Source: Rhytidiadelphus loreus
Taxonomy: Eukaryota; Streptophyta; Bryopsida; Hypnales; Hylocomiaceae
Assembly (NCBI GenBank): GCA_947034895.1
Contig: OX344763.1
Coordinates: forward strand, 30,503,025-30,567,024
Direction of reading: 5' to 3'
Length of the DNA: 64,000 nucleotides
Below, one piece after another: positions 15,456 through 27,092 of this stretch; positions within the stretch are counted from its first letter, which is position 1; each line of letters starts with the position of its first letter. The notes under the pieces are model-generated. The model ran no database searches. It was given only the letters and a program-made list of their open reading frames with translations, and was not told where the DNA came from. The position numbers and the translations under genes are program-made.

Positions 15456-17097
15456 TTCTTCTAAAGTTTACGCCATGTCGAGCTAGCTTTGTTCCACACT
15501 GAGGATCCTTTGTGAAGTTGACAATGGGGGAGGGTGAAGTCATCTAAGCTGGGAGCCCATCTTCCTTTCTAATAAGATTGGAAATTGTTGATCTTGTGTC
15601 TCAAGATGGTGTGGAGGTTTGAGGTGCCTAATTTGCACGCCTTAAGAACCCATTTGGTCATTAGCGCTGTCAAGGCGTCATGAAGGTTGATCATAATGAT
15701 TCCTCCATTGTCTCTAGGTTGGTAGCACTGGAGCCATGAAACTTTTGTGTGAGTTCTATGCAAGCTGCCCGACCACATGTAATTTTTGGAGGAGGTTGTG
15801 GTGTGTGAAATGTCGGCTTGTGTTCCCCCCACAAGGATGCAAAGAAAATAATGGTAGAAACAAGCACACTATTAACTATTACCCCCCTTCCAGTGGAGTT
15901 AATTTTGGCCGTGCACCAGTATTGAAGCATCTTGAGAATCCTTTCTTGTAAAAAAGTGTCAATTGAGGAAGATGATAGCTTCATGCCAAATGGCGTGCTT
16001 AGGAGCTTATTGATGTCCTCCCCTTCGACCCAAGTTATGTTGAGTTGTTTAGTCCATGGAGGATGAACGATGCCTTCTCTTGAGCTCCAGTACCCTCACG
16101 ATTTTTGGCGGTTCAATACAAGACCAGAGGCCAAGCAAAATCGATTGAGTAGCTCCATTGTAGCCAATGTTGGCGCTTCTTCTCCCAACAAGGTGAATGA
16201 CTTGTCGTTGGCAAATTGTCCAAGTGTTTTTTGCCACTTGCCTCCTGGGAGGGTGATTCTTTTGACATTCCCTGGAGAGACTACATCCTTGACCATTGCA
16301 TTCAGCACCTCAGCGACAATGAGAAATAGGTAAGGAGCTAGTGGGCACCCCTGACGAACTCCCTTTTGGATGGCGAAGGGAGGGGATTGCAAGCCATTTA
16401 CCTTCACTGAAGCTTCCGCTCCTTCGAACAGTAGTTTGGTCATATTGATGAAATCATCCGTGAATCCAAAAGTCCCCATTGTCCGAAAGAGAAATCGCCA
16501 ATCCATTGTGTCGAATGCTTTTGAGAAGTCCATCTTCAAGAAGATGAGTGGTTGCTTGGAGTGTTCCGCCCACGAGATGGTTTCATGAGTGAGAAGAATG
16601 TTGTCCAAAATGAATTTCATTAGGAAGAAGGCTGATTGGTCAAAGTTGATGATCTCCATTAACATGGGCTAGAGTCGCATCTGCAGAGCTTTTGTATATA
16701 GCTTGTATGAAATGTTCAAGAGAGTTATTGGCCTCCAGTTGGTGAGACGACTCTTTTCTTCACCTTTATGGAGTAGAGCTATAAGTTCCTTGGTGGTTCC
16801 AAGAGGAAGTTGTTGGTTCTCCACAGCCTGCAGAATCATGAACAGATTATCTTCTTTTATCACCTTCCAATGGATTTGGTAAAATTTTGTAGGCTTGCCT
16901 GATCCGACTGAGTGTTTCCTTCTTTGTCTTCCAGTTCTAAGATGACCGAGGCTCCTTTGTGAGCTTCTGAGGCCCTGAAGAATTCCTTTGAGTAGGAATT
17001 CCCGATTTGCAGTCACTTAACACGGCTTCTAACCTGTTGTCCCTCTGCAGCCATTTTTTCAAAGGCTACAAGTGCATCTCCCAAAGCTCTGATTCTC

Positions 17098-17163
17098 CAC
17101 TAGTAGAAACTTGTGTTGCAGTCATCTAAATTTTGTTGACTACAACACAGGTTTCTTCTAGTG
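17098..17163. mobile_element. Very short CACTA-type foldback element in the LINE
   Basis: 66 bp with ends CACTAGTAGAAACTTGTGTT and, inverted, CACTAGAAGAAACCTGTGTT, flanked by the 3-bp direct repeat CTC (17095-17097, 17164-17166). It belongs to the same terminal family as 15311-15455 but is less than half as long, little more than its two inverted arms. Confidence 0.8.
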
Positions 17164-18399
17164 CTCTTGTGTATGATTGAGTTGTGCGGATCTTCCTAGA
17201 GGGCTAGCTGAAGCACTCCAAGCTGTTGTCTTAGGCCCACTACTTCTGCTGCCCTGTCCCTAGCTTTGGTTATGTAGTAGAGTTTGTAGAACTTGATGAA
17301 TTTCCGGAGCTTCTTGAAGAAATTGGGGCAATAGTCTTGTCTCCAAATTTGCTCAACTACTCTTTTAACTACCGGGTCTTTCAAAAATGCGTTGTTCATC
17401 TTGAAGGCAAATTTCTTCTTGAGGATTGCCATCAACTAAACTGTATGAAGGACGGATAAATGACCATAATGGTTGCTGCCCCCCTTCACAACATACTCTT
17501 GGACTGGAGAGGGACCGATGCCTGTTTGGGAGAATGAATACACCCTCTCTAATCTAGCTAGGGATCTTAATCATGTACACTTCCTGTTATCCCAAGAAAA
17601 TTTCAGCCCTCCTTGTGCTGAGAAATGGTCTGTCACCTCTAGGGCGTCTTTGAGAAGTGAAAAGATGTAGCTTTCCCCCACTGTGATGATCCTCCCATTT
17701 AGGTTGGATTTGTCTTTTTGGCGCTCCACAAAGTTCAAGTCTTCGCGTATGATCCACCTACAATCTTTTGGAAGCGCAGTAAGGAGCTCCTCCCACAGTG
17801 CACACCGAACTCTAGCGCTCGTGGAGGTATAAACATTTAGAATGGAGATGTCACCTCCAAGGAGGCCATGAAGTCTTACCCATTGCGTCCTTCCACATTG
17901 GGATTGGACGGAGCCTGAGATCAAATGGACGATTTGGGGCACAAGCCACATGCATACTTCCCATGTTTCCGTACTTGTGTCAGCAGGTGTGTGTCCAAAT
18001 CCGACCGCAGTCTCCATCCCAAAAAAAATTGCTTGAGACCAGAAAGTGAGGCCTTAAGAGGTCAATTTGTTTTCCCACAAGTGGTGCTCCTGAAAGCACA
18101 ACACTTCAATTCCTCTAAGGAAGGGTCTGTAGTAGTTTCTTAATATATCGCCTTTTGAAGGATTGTTGAGACCCTAAACGTTTCGGATTAAGGTTGTGAT
18201 CTTTATTGCGGGGTTGGGGTTGGTGGAAGGCTGGGAAGAGTTCAGTGCTTTTAAGGAAAGCACCTTTGGATTCTCTCTCCTGGAATTGAGGAGAGAGGCC
18301 CACTATCTTTTTGCAACCTCTGAAGTTTTCTGTCTCCTGGCGCTTTGGTTAGGCGTGAGTCCTCGAGACTGCAATGTTGCTCCTTGATCGCCATGTCTA

Positions 18400-20385
18400 G
18401 ATCTCAAAAATTCAAAGAATTTCTTATGTAAGTTTTATGGGATCAAGTAGAGGGGTGGAGATCGTGGGGTTACGGTATCCAACATTTGAGTATTTGGGAT
18501 CTTGTAGACGGGGCTGGTCAGGGAAGGAAAAGCTTGTAAGGCCTCCCCTTCGCTTGCTGTGGGAGCTAGCGAGGCTGAAGTCGTAGCTAGGTTATTCAAA
18601 TCTAAAGGCCTGGTCAGGGATTGTGTTGAAGCTAAGGCCAAGGTTGCTCTGTCGCAATCGATTGTTGCCGGAGAGGGGGAGAATAGGCTTGGGCCGAATT
18701 GGAGCCTCTAGTCGCTGCGAATTCATTCCTGGGCTCCGAATAGAGGCTTCAGGTCCAGGCTTCTTTCGACAGAAATCCTCCTCTGGCTTGCTGAAGGTTG
18801 GCAAACTCCTTCCTGGCTTCCCTGCAAGACTCCGGCAAGCCTCGGTCTCGTGAGGGTAGGGGTGAGCGACGAAGGAGGGATTGCTTTAGGGCCCGACTGA
18901 ATGTCGTGGGGGGGATCATGCCTTCCCTGTTATTGGTTTTGCGTAGAAGAGGGTTAGATCTCCCTGAAACTCTCTTGGTGCTTTCGCTTGGGCTGCTTGG
19001 CGCCTCCTTCCTCCCCTGTCTGGAGTAACGTGGGCTGCAGTCAGGGCCCGCCAGTTCCTTTGCCGATTATGGCCTGCTGTTTGAAGTGTTAGGTTGGGAA
19101 GAGGAGCTCCGTGGCAGAGGGCCACTTGGGGAAGAGCGCCTTTTTTGTTTGTTCCTCTTGATTGTTTCCCATTCCCCTCCTCCTTTGCTTGTGGTTCCAC
19201 TAAGGTTGATGATATCGTTGGAGAGGCTTTTTGAGTTGTTGTCCGTGTTTGTGGAGTTCCTTCCTTGGGCTTCAGTTCCGTTTTTTCCAGCTAGCATTGT
19301 TGGAATCTAGCCCTCTCTCAACTTTAGAAGGGGGGCAAAGAGTGTGATGGGTCTGAAGACTCCCTCGCTCCCTTGCTGGTCTCGTTGCTCCTCTTGCCGT
19401 TCTTTCTTCCTCTTTGATCAGAGAGTGTCTCCTTCATACTTGCATTCTTTTCCTCCAGGGTCTTGCATCCGCGGGCGTCTGGACAGCTTTTGATGAGGTG
19501 GTCAGTTGAGTGACACAATCTGCATCAAATTGGTAAGTTGCAGTGATCTACCATGATCACCACCCTCTCCTTCGTAGAGTCATTCTTCACTGCAATTTGA
19601 GTTTTCTAGCCTTGCCCTACCTGTAATGCAACATAGAAACGTTGGTAAGAAGAAACCTCATTCCTCGTATTGCATCCTAAAAGATCGCCCAAGCTTCTTG
19701 CCATTGCCTTCGTGATGCCTATGAATTCTTCAAGAATCCCTTTAAAAATTATCCAGGTTGGGACTTTGAGTCGGACTGGATTGCTTGCACTGAAGTTAGG
19801 AGCCCAAGTTTGAAGAATGCACGTCCCCCAGCGCGAGCGATGGGGGGTGAGCATAAGTAGTTTTTGAGTGGCAATCTCCTACCTTGTGATTACTTGAAAA
19901 AAGCCTTTTCCTAGATCATGCCCTAATCCAACCCATTCACCTATGTGTGCTTGGATTATGCTTGCCTACTTCTCTAGGGTCGTTGTGGATTGCCTACCTT
20001 CCACAAAGTATGCCACCACAACTAGTTTTTGTAGTCTTTCCGTTGCTTTCCTGACAATCTCTTGGTCCACTTTGACCTCCAATATGTTGTTGTAGAAGAG
20101 AAATCTTGTTGAGCTTCTTGCGAAACCTTCCAGTAGTTGCTTGCCTTGTGCTGCCTTCGTGGGGTGGAGGGTAGCGTTTCGTCCCATGTTGGAGATTGCA
20201 GCAACAAGCTTTGATTCAATCGCATCTTCCTTGCGCTCTTTATGGTCTGCCAACTCCCTATCTGTCAAGGGCCGCGTTGTTGGGACGTGCTCAATCTTCT
20301 CTATGAGAGTTTCTACGTACATTGGGTGCTCCATGTCCCGGGTTTGTTCTCTTCCAAGCTCTCCATCTGTGTTGTTCCTTGGCAA
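18400..20385 (-). pseudogene. LINE ORF1 remnant (DUF4283-like, CCHC knuckle)
   Basis: Broken gag-like reading frame of the LINE. The N-terminal piece (20385-19966) starts MPRNNTDGELG. A second piece (19854-19606) has the WAPNFSASNPVRLKVP-type pattern of plant LINE DUF4283 proteins. A zinc knuckle CRLCHSTDHLIKSC (C-x2-C-x4-H-x4-C) lies at about 19486-19528 and is directly preceded by an in-frame stop. A Ser/Gly/Arg-rich tail follows. ORF1 proteins coat the element RNA. Confidence 0.75.
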
Positions 20386-20631
20386 TCCTAATTTTACCCT
20401 AATTCTGAATACGTCCCTTCACCTAGATTAGAACTTAGTTCCGCGTGGTACTAGAGTAGCGAATGATTGCTAATTGCATGCATGCTAATCACAGATTGAG
20501 TAAGGTTTAATCTAACGCGCAATGGAAACATAGTTCACTACTGAGGCACTTGGCCTGAACTAGGCGCCTGCGGAGCATCGCTGCGCGCTTGAATTCCAAA
20601 AGCCTTTTGACTAAGTTAAATGTGACATTTT

Positions 20632-20780
20632 CAAATTTAACATGACATAAGTAGAAGAGTTATGTAAAAGATAATCTTAATATCAAGGTTAATTTAATAA
20701 GGGATATAGAAATTTCAAAAAGTATAGCTTTAGTCATCACAAGTAAATATCAAAATACTAAATAAAATTGATCTTGGTAT
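20632..20780. other. Short spacer between the LINE and a miniature element
   Basis: AT-rich, no gene or repeat recognised. Confidence 0.4.
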
Positions 20781-21068
20781 CATTAGATGGTTTTTCGGGC
20801 CTCCAAGAGACCATAGGTTCTATTGCTATGAAAACCCAGAGAACGTGACTACTAGCCTGACACCTCAGCGGTCCTACGTGGCTAAGAGGCTGCCAACGCA
20901 TTTCTAGAAAAAAAATAATTCAACTTCTTTTTGCACTTGAAGAATTTTAAATTTTTTTGAATTTTGAATTTATTTTTTGTGACAATTGACCGTCCTTCAC
21001 TGCGGAGGGAACAGTGAAGGAGAACAGCCTTCAAACGGTCTCTCGGAGGCCTAAAATAACATGTAATG
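20781..21068 (+). mobile_element. CATTAG-family miniature element, copy 2
   Basis: 288 bp with the same terminal inverted repeats as copy 1: CATTAGATGGTTTTTCGGGC on the left and, inverted, CATTACATGTTATTTTAGGC on the right. Internally GCGGTCCTACGTGGC, a run of A, an AT-rich core and GACCGTCCTTCACTG match copy 1. It lies just outside the LINE, about 150 bp beyond its 5' end. Confidence 0.85.
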
Positions 21069-23798
21069 GTTATAAATGGGTTTTGCAGGTGCAAGTGCCT
21101 TCTCTATGTGTATAGAGTATACATAATCCCATGCATTAAAGTTAAGTAAGCTTGTCAATTTCCACTTTCCATGCCCAATCACAATTTATGTAAGATCCTT
21201 GGGCAAAAGCACAAAAGACAAACTTGTTACAAGCAAACTTGACCTATGTTAATTATTGCAAGTTTGTACAAAAAAACTGTTGTAAGTACATCTAAGTCAT
21301 AGGATCGTAGTGAAAAGTGAAAAATCTAAAATTCCATCTACTCATTCAAATGATGAGGTTTTGCAATAAGTGTTAAAAAAAATTATTATGTAAAGAAAAC
21401 TTCATCAAATTCCAAATTTTTTCCCTTAGGTGAGGTTTCAATGACATACTCTAATTTAGTGATGAAATGTTTTCAAGGAATTTTCTTTTCTATATTTTTA
21501 AATTTCTATCAAGCTTTGAGGATGAAAAATTATTTAAGAACTTCCAACACCCGTGTATAGAGCCACATGTACAAATTTGCAAAGCAGAAAGACATCTATA
21601 TTACAAAATTTGGGCATGCAACACCTAGACATAGAATTTTCTAAAGTGTAAGTTTTGAAAAATAAATTGAGATTTTTTCTTAAAAGGAAAGAGGTGCTCG
21701 ATTGCTTGTGGATGTTTCCAATATATGTAAGCAATTCAATTTTGAAAATTCATCATCAACAATCTTTCAATCTGTTATCATGTAATATCTTGAAATTAAT
21801 TAATCCTTAAATCCACCCAAAATAGAGTTTTTTTTTTTTGAAATTGACATCTGATGTGCGTGATCAAGAATGCAATGGCATAGAAGTTTTTTAAGAATTG
21901 CATAAGTTAGATTGAGTTTCAAAATGTGGTATTTATATAGGATGCAAAGGAGGTGTTTTCTTGAGTTTTTGGTGCTCAATTGTAAAATAGTACTATATTG
22001 ACACTAAGTTTGCAAAGTACCCTAACTTTGCGCACTCACTATGTTAACCTTAAAATGCATGCAAGGATGTTTAGTGCCTTTTAGATGATTTTAGGGAAGC
22101 CTTTGGGATGGAAAAATATGATTTATTTATTCAACTTTGAATTTCTTAAATTCCTTTTCAATAAATATTGTTGGATATTCCCTCCTAAAGATATTTTTTG
22201 ATTATCCCAGATAAGAAAATGACAAATCCATGGATTGTTGTATACTATATTTTGTTAACTTCTATTATTTTTTCTTGGTTTAAAATTTGTCTAGTTAATT
22301 GATCTTTTTTGAACTCCCTGAGTCCAATAAAAGTAATGAACCTTAAATAAAGTCTAATTTCTATTAAAATTTGAAAATTTGAAGAGTTTCTAAAATCCAA
22401 TAGATTTATTGCAATTTAAACTTTAGTCCTATTATCATGGAATGTTACTTTTTTAATTTTAGAATGATACATTCAAGTTCTATACACTATAATGTTCCAC
22501 ACTACAATACATATGGAGAACTTTTCAGATTTTTAAAGCATATTTTGTGTTTGCTAAATTTTTTTTCACTTTGTATTCAAAAATCCAAAATTTCCACCCA
22601 AGAAAATAAAAATTTATGACTTATAGAAGACATGTAACTGCATCTCTAAAAGAGAAATACAAAAAAATTCATTTGGATATTGTTGTAAAATGGGAGCATA
22701 TAGAGTGAGGAGGATTTTGAAGTTGTTTGAAAAAGTGGTCATAGCCTCGTCCTTTTAGTGTTAACCTAGTAATGTCGTTGTGGGCAATAATTGTTTGATG
22801 GATGACAAAGAATCCTTTTATGTAAAACGAAAAGTGAAAATCATCTTTGGAATTTTATGTGAGAAGGGGAGGTCTTGCACAATAAGGTAGGGATACCATA
22901 AACAAAGAGACCCCCTCTCTAATGGCACAGTAGCGCGTGCCCTAAAATGGACAATAGCTAGCACCACTATTTATTTGAAAAAGATTTGATTTATTCGCAC
23001 TTCATTGTCTCACACATAGTCATGAACAAATTTCAAAAGTAGTTGTTTTAGTTGAAGCCATGAGACAAGAATGGGTTCCAATGAAAACCCTACATTTATA
23101 TTGAATAAAATATGTATTCTCAAGGAAAAAAATTCCACCCCCCCTCTTTTTTTTTTGCATTCTTCCTCATCCACATGGAGTTCAATTTCTCAATGAATTC
23201 TCCCATATCCTAGAGGCTGAAATGCTTATTTTAACTGTTTATTGTATTCTGCCCTCAGTTTGACCTCCAAAATGATTCACTCGTCCTTTTATGGCAATAA
23301 AATTCCATTTAATTTGTTTTATTTTTTATTTTTTTAAATGATTCACTCGGTGCCCCCAAAAGGATGATTTCCATGGTGGCCACACCCCTAATGAGGTTGA
23401 GGTTCAACTAGTGTACTGGTTGTGGTTGTACGTAACCCTAGGTTGCTGTCCCATCCTTCAGAATCTTGGTCATAACAAACAGTATTTCCGCGCATTATGA
23501 GCTGCTTATGAGCTGCCGATAAGTACGTGTGAGTGCAGGTCGTATTGAGCCATTAAGGGGAAGGACATCGGTCATAGAATATAAAAGTTATGAAGCTACT
23601 GGTACCCCCACGATGGCCGGGTGTGTGCCCCGGCCTTTTGTTGGGGGTGTCCGTCGAGTCAATTTTATGGATGAAGAAAAGAATATTAAGTCTTCCATGC
23701 AGATTTAATTATCTTCTGCTTTCAAACTTTGCTTTGGAACTTTGGGGTGATTGGGCTTGTTGCAAGAATGACAAACTTCAATTGCAAAGTGTGTATAT
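21069..23798. other. AT-rich intergenic DNA, no gene seen
   Basis: 2.7 kb of low-GC sequence with homopolymer runs and only short, motif-free frames. No inverted terminal repeat or coding fragment was recognised. Confidence 0.5.
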
Positions 23799-24089
23799 CA
23801 TTGGATGGGATTGGGAGGGCTGGAGGGTTGTTTCAGGGTTGTTTCCAGTCCCCAGGGCCCCATCGAACACGGATGCAGATTTTATTTTTATTTTAAAAAA
23901 ATTTAAAAATAAAGTTCTTAAAATGAAAAACAAAGTTTTATTTTATTTTATTTTATTTTATTTTATTTTAAGAACAACGTGGCAGTCTCTCGGCTAGGTC
24001 AACAAAGCTCGTGAACGGACAGTTTCGGGGGGGGGGGGTCCCTACTTGAAAACTCACAACCCTTCCCAATAGGTAAATCACATCTAATG
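23799..24089. mobile_element. Diverged CATTAG-family element, copy 3
   Basis: The ends are CATTGGATGGGATT and, inverted, CATTAGATGTGATT. Near the right end a GGCAGTCTCTCGGC block corresponds to the block in copies 1 and 2 beside the transcript-like AT-rich core. The core includes a (TTTTA)n microsatellite at about 23936-23972. A 12-bp G run sits near the right end. This is weaker than copies 1 and 2 but has the same architecture and size. Confidence 0.55.
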
Positions 24090-27000
24090 GAGTATTGGGA
24101 TGAGCTTTGGGAGTGAATTTGGAGCAACGTTTTGATCACTTTAATTTTAGCTATGGAACCTAATTATTTGTGGCCTTGTGGAACCCCATCGAGGTGAGAT
24201 ATGTGTACCTTCGTGCAGTCCAAAATATAAACATGCATTTTTGTGTATGAATTCACGTAGTTTTGTTTGTTTTTAAATTTGAAAAACATCTCTCAATGTA
24301 CATGAAACATATACACATAGCAAACAAAATGTCTCCAAAACATCATAAATTTGTTCATGTAACTATGTGTTAGCAACTTCAAAACAAATAGATCCTATAA
24401 TTGAAGTCACAATCGATGAGTATTTCACGAAAAAGCATTTGTTGTTTTTCCCCCAAAAAAATTCAAATTTAATTAGAATTCAAATACATTTTAGAATAAG
24501 CATTGAAAAGGCACTACATAAGACATGTTTTTTAGACAATTTTACAATGAACTATCTAATTTGTAAGATTTATGAAACCATTGAAATTGGAATTCGTGAA
24601 AAAAGGAGAATTCATAGAGGGTTTTTTTTTAACCCCTTAAAAGACTAGATGTTCAAATTTTGGACAATGGATGAACAAAACTATGTCCCGATAATAAAAA
24701 AAAATTATTGGTTTTGCATCCATCCAATTGTTGAAAATTCTCATGTTTATTCTCTATAATTTGTATAGTACAAATTTTTAAATGATAGAGAATTAACACA
24801 CAAGAATCCTTTACAAATTATACTTTTTTAGTACACAACAATGGACAAGTATGTTTCACCTACAAATTTATTTATTTTTAAATTATAAAAATTGACTCCT
24901 CAAAACTGCTTCACTTCAATATATAAATTAATCATTATAAATCATTAACAAAATTAACAAAATTAAAATATAGAATTTATATATAAAGAATGCAAGGTAA
25001 GATTTTTAAACTTATTGCAGCATGAAAAGATCCAAATTTAGATATTATTATTATTATTATAATTACCATTCCCCATTTCCCATTCCCCATTATCATTATT
25101 ATCATTATCATTATTATTATTATTATTGCAATTGCTCCTGTGATGATCACTCATACCAGATTCCAGATCTCATCCATCCACGAGCTTTTCATCCCCCAAC
25201 TGGCCCATCTGAAAATTCCACCAACCGCCGATTTATGAGCGATTCCTCCATGAATTATGAACTCATTAAAGAATGGGGGAAAGTTTGATGACTCTTTTGG
25301 TGCAACTCTTTGTTTGTTATGCAGGGACCTGCCTGTCCAAGTGGCATCTGAACAAGCCCCATCCCATGGAAGTAAGTACCATCACGTTCCAAGACGAGGG
25401 GGTCGGGTCGGGTGGGGTTGGGGGCTCCGTTTTGCTTACTTTATGGAGTCCGGACGGTACCACGTTCGTCAATGTGGTTATCTTACATTCTGCATTTTAG
25501 TTGCTCCAACTGAAGCCGAATCCTCCGGCTACGGAAAAGTTTTATAACAGAATTATGTAAGGTAATAATAAGTTTCCTTCAGTTGCTGCATTGAATTTTT
25601 CACATTCGCTATTAAGGTAAAAATGTCAGATGGACCCATTTGCCGTCCACTTTTCAGTTTGTCCCTTTGGTAGTGGCATATATTTTGTTACAGGGACACT
25701 TTACACCTGGAGGCTGGGCCAATTTGTTGTGTAGGAGGCTTGGAATCCTTGCTTGGGATTGGACGAAAGGCTGCTAAAATTTTGTGCAATCAGACTTGAG
25801 GAGAATGGCTTGGCCTGTAGAGGAATGGCTTGGCCTCTAAGTGTAAAGCGTCCCTTAGACGGATTAGATTCACAACTCTCTTTTTTGCAATAGAGAAGCG
25901 AATTAGAGAATTTTTCATATGTACTTTGGTCAACTCGTTTTTGAGCTGAAACACACGCAATATAAGTGGTCAAAGGCAAAAAAAAACATATAGCTTCTCA
26001 TTGTTGTCCATTTGAATTCTATTTCGGTTCTTTTTGAGCCCCAGCATTGCAACTCCCGATCTAGTTTATGATTCTTTGCTTGATTAAACTAAATTCACTC
26101 CCAAAGATCTATATAAAGAAGGATTATTCCAATTTCCAAGGGGGGACAATTTAGGTTGGTTAATAATGATATGTGGTTAGTGCACATATTTAGGTAGATA
26201 AAGTCCACAACTCTCTTTAGGGGGGCAATAGAATGGCAAATCAAAGAATTTTTCACATGTGCTTTAGTCAACTCATGTTTGAGCTAAAAACACGTAGCAT
26301 CATGTTGTTGTCCATTTGAATTTTGATTTGGTTCTTTTAACCCATTACCACTATGAGTTCAAAGTTGACCAATATGCAAGAGAAGTAGGTCGAGGTGGAT
26401 AATTTCTCTTGTAGCATTGAGTTTGTTGTAAGTTGCAAGATTGACACCTCCAAATACAACACTTGCCTTCCAAATGAATTCACATTTTCAAAATCCAATT
26501 TCAAGAATTCCACCTAAAACATCAAGTCCTTTTTTATTGTGAAGGGGATACATTTGTCCCTTTGGGAGATGAGGGCTACCCCCTTACATGCGTGCAATGG
26601 TAATCCAAAAGCCCCTCTTCAAAATTGCAGAATAATTAATGAATTTTTTGCCATATGTAAGACTGGCATAGTGGTGTTCAATGAAGTTAAAAATGGCAAC
26701 TATTCCACCCAAGTTCAATCCTTTTATTACCAATTCTACATTGAAGTTGTCATAATGTCAATCTTTTATAATTTTCACCACATTAGGATGCAAGAGGGAC
26801 CAAATGGGACCCAAAGTAGATAGCACAATTAGGTAGGTGGCATTTTTGAATTGTATATTTTACATGTGTCCACAAATCAAGTGATGCAATGTGGTACTTT
26901 TTGACTAAAAGAACTATATCAAGTTGAATCTGCTATGGAAATACACTAGATATCACAACTCATACAAACAAGCATACAGGGTAAGCATGCCTAATGGTGT

Positions 27001-27092
27001 CACCTACAAGATATTCCCATTACCACAATCTCAACAACCCTTTAGCATTAGGACAATGCACTTGGAGAGGGGACACGACCCACAACGTGTGC
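24090..27092. other. AT-rich intergenic DNA, no gene seen
   Basis: 3 kb with short frames lacking motifs. A simple-sequence tract lies at 25040-25130. Two related blocks at 25850-26000 and 26210-26340 share CACAACTCTCTTT, TTTTTCACATGT-like and TTGTTGTCCATTTGAATT motifs in the same order, an old direct duplication of about 350 bp spacing. Confidence 0.45.
25040..25130. repeat. (ATT)n / (ATC ATT)n simple-sequence tract
   Basis: Two runs of ATT separated by CCATTCCCC-type repeats and TTATCA repeats. It is open in the plus frame as a Tyr/His-rich string, which is a by-product of the repeat. Confidence 0.85.

Larger units (their letters stand above)
13252..18303 (-). pseudogene. LINE ORF2 remnant: endonuclease and reverse transcriptase
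   Basis: The pieces follow in family order. The endonuclease start has KRLGSQQSFKRRYIKKLL near 18200. The endonuclease body (18017-17571) has a degenerate REDLNFVE where the family has GGDFN. The RT fingers (17016-16669) have NWRPITLLNISYKLYTKAL. The RT core (16665-16096) has DFSKAFDTMDW, QGCPLAPYLF and, at the catalytic centre, FANDKS instead of FADD, so one catalytic Asp is lost. The thumb or linker (15984-15569) has NSTGRGVIVNSVL and NLHDALTALMTKWVLKA. The C-terminal part (15306-13472) is badly degraded. Many stops and frame changes show it is dead. Confidence 0.85.
12641..20631 (-). mobile_element. L1-type LINE, near full length, inactive
   Basis: The element (12655-20617, minus strand) is bracketed by the 14-bp direct repeat AAATGTGACATTTT at 12641-12654 and 20618-20631. 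Its 3' end, at the low coordinates, begins with a T-rich tract on the plus strand. In element order it carries an ORF1 with a CCHC knuckle, then an ORF2 with endonuclease, reverse transcriptase and a C-terminal region, all broken by stops and shifts. Three younger miniature elements lie inside it (12943-13251, 15311-15455, 17098-17163). Without them the LINE is about 7.4 kb. It is GC-richer than its surroundings. Confidence 0.9.

Noticed and set aside
25022..25288. A Tyr/His-rich 88-codon frame
   Set aside because: It is translation of the ATT/ATC simple-sequence tract; no gene structure is visible around it.
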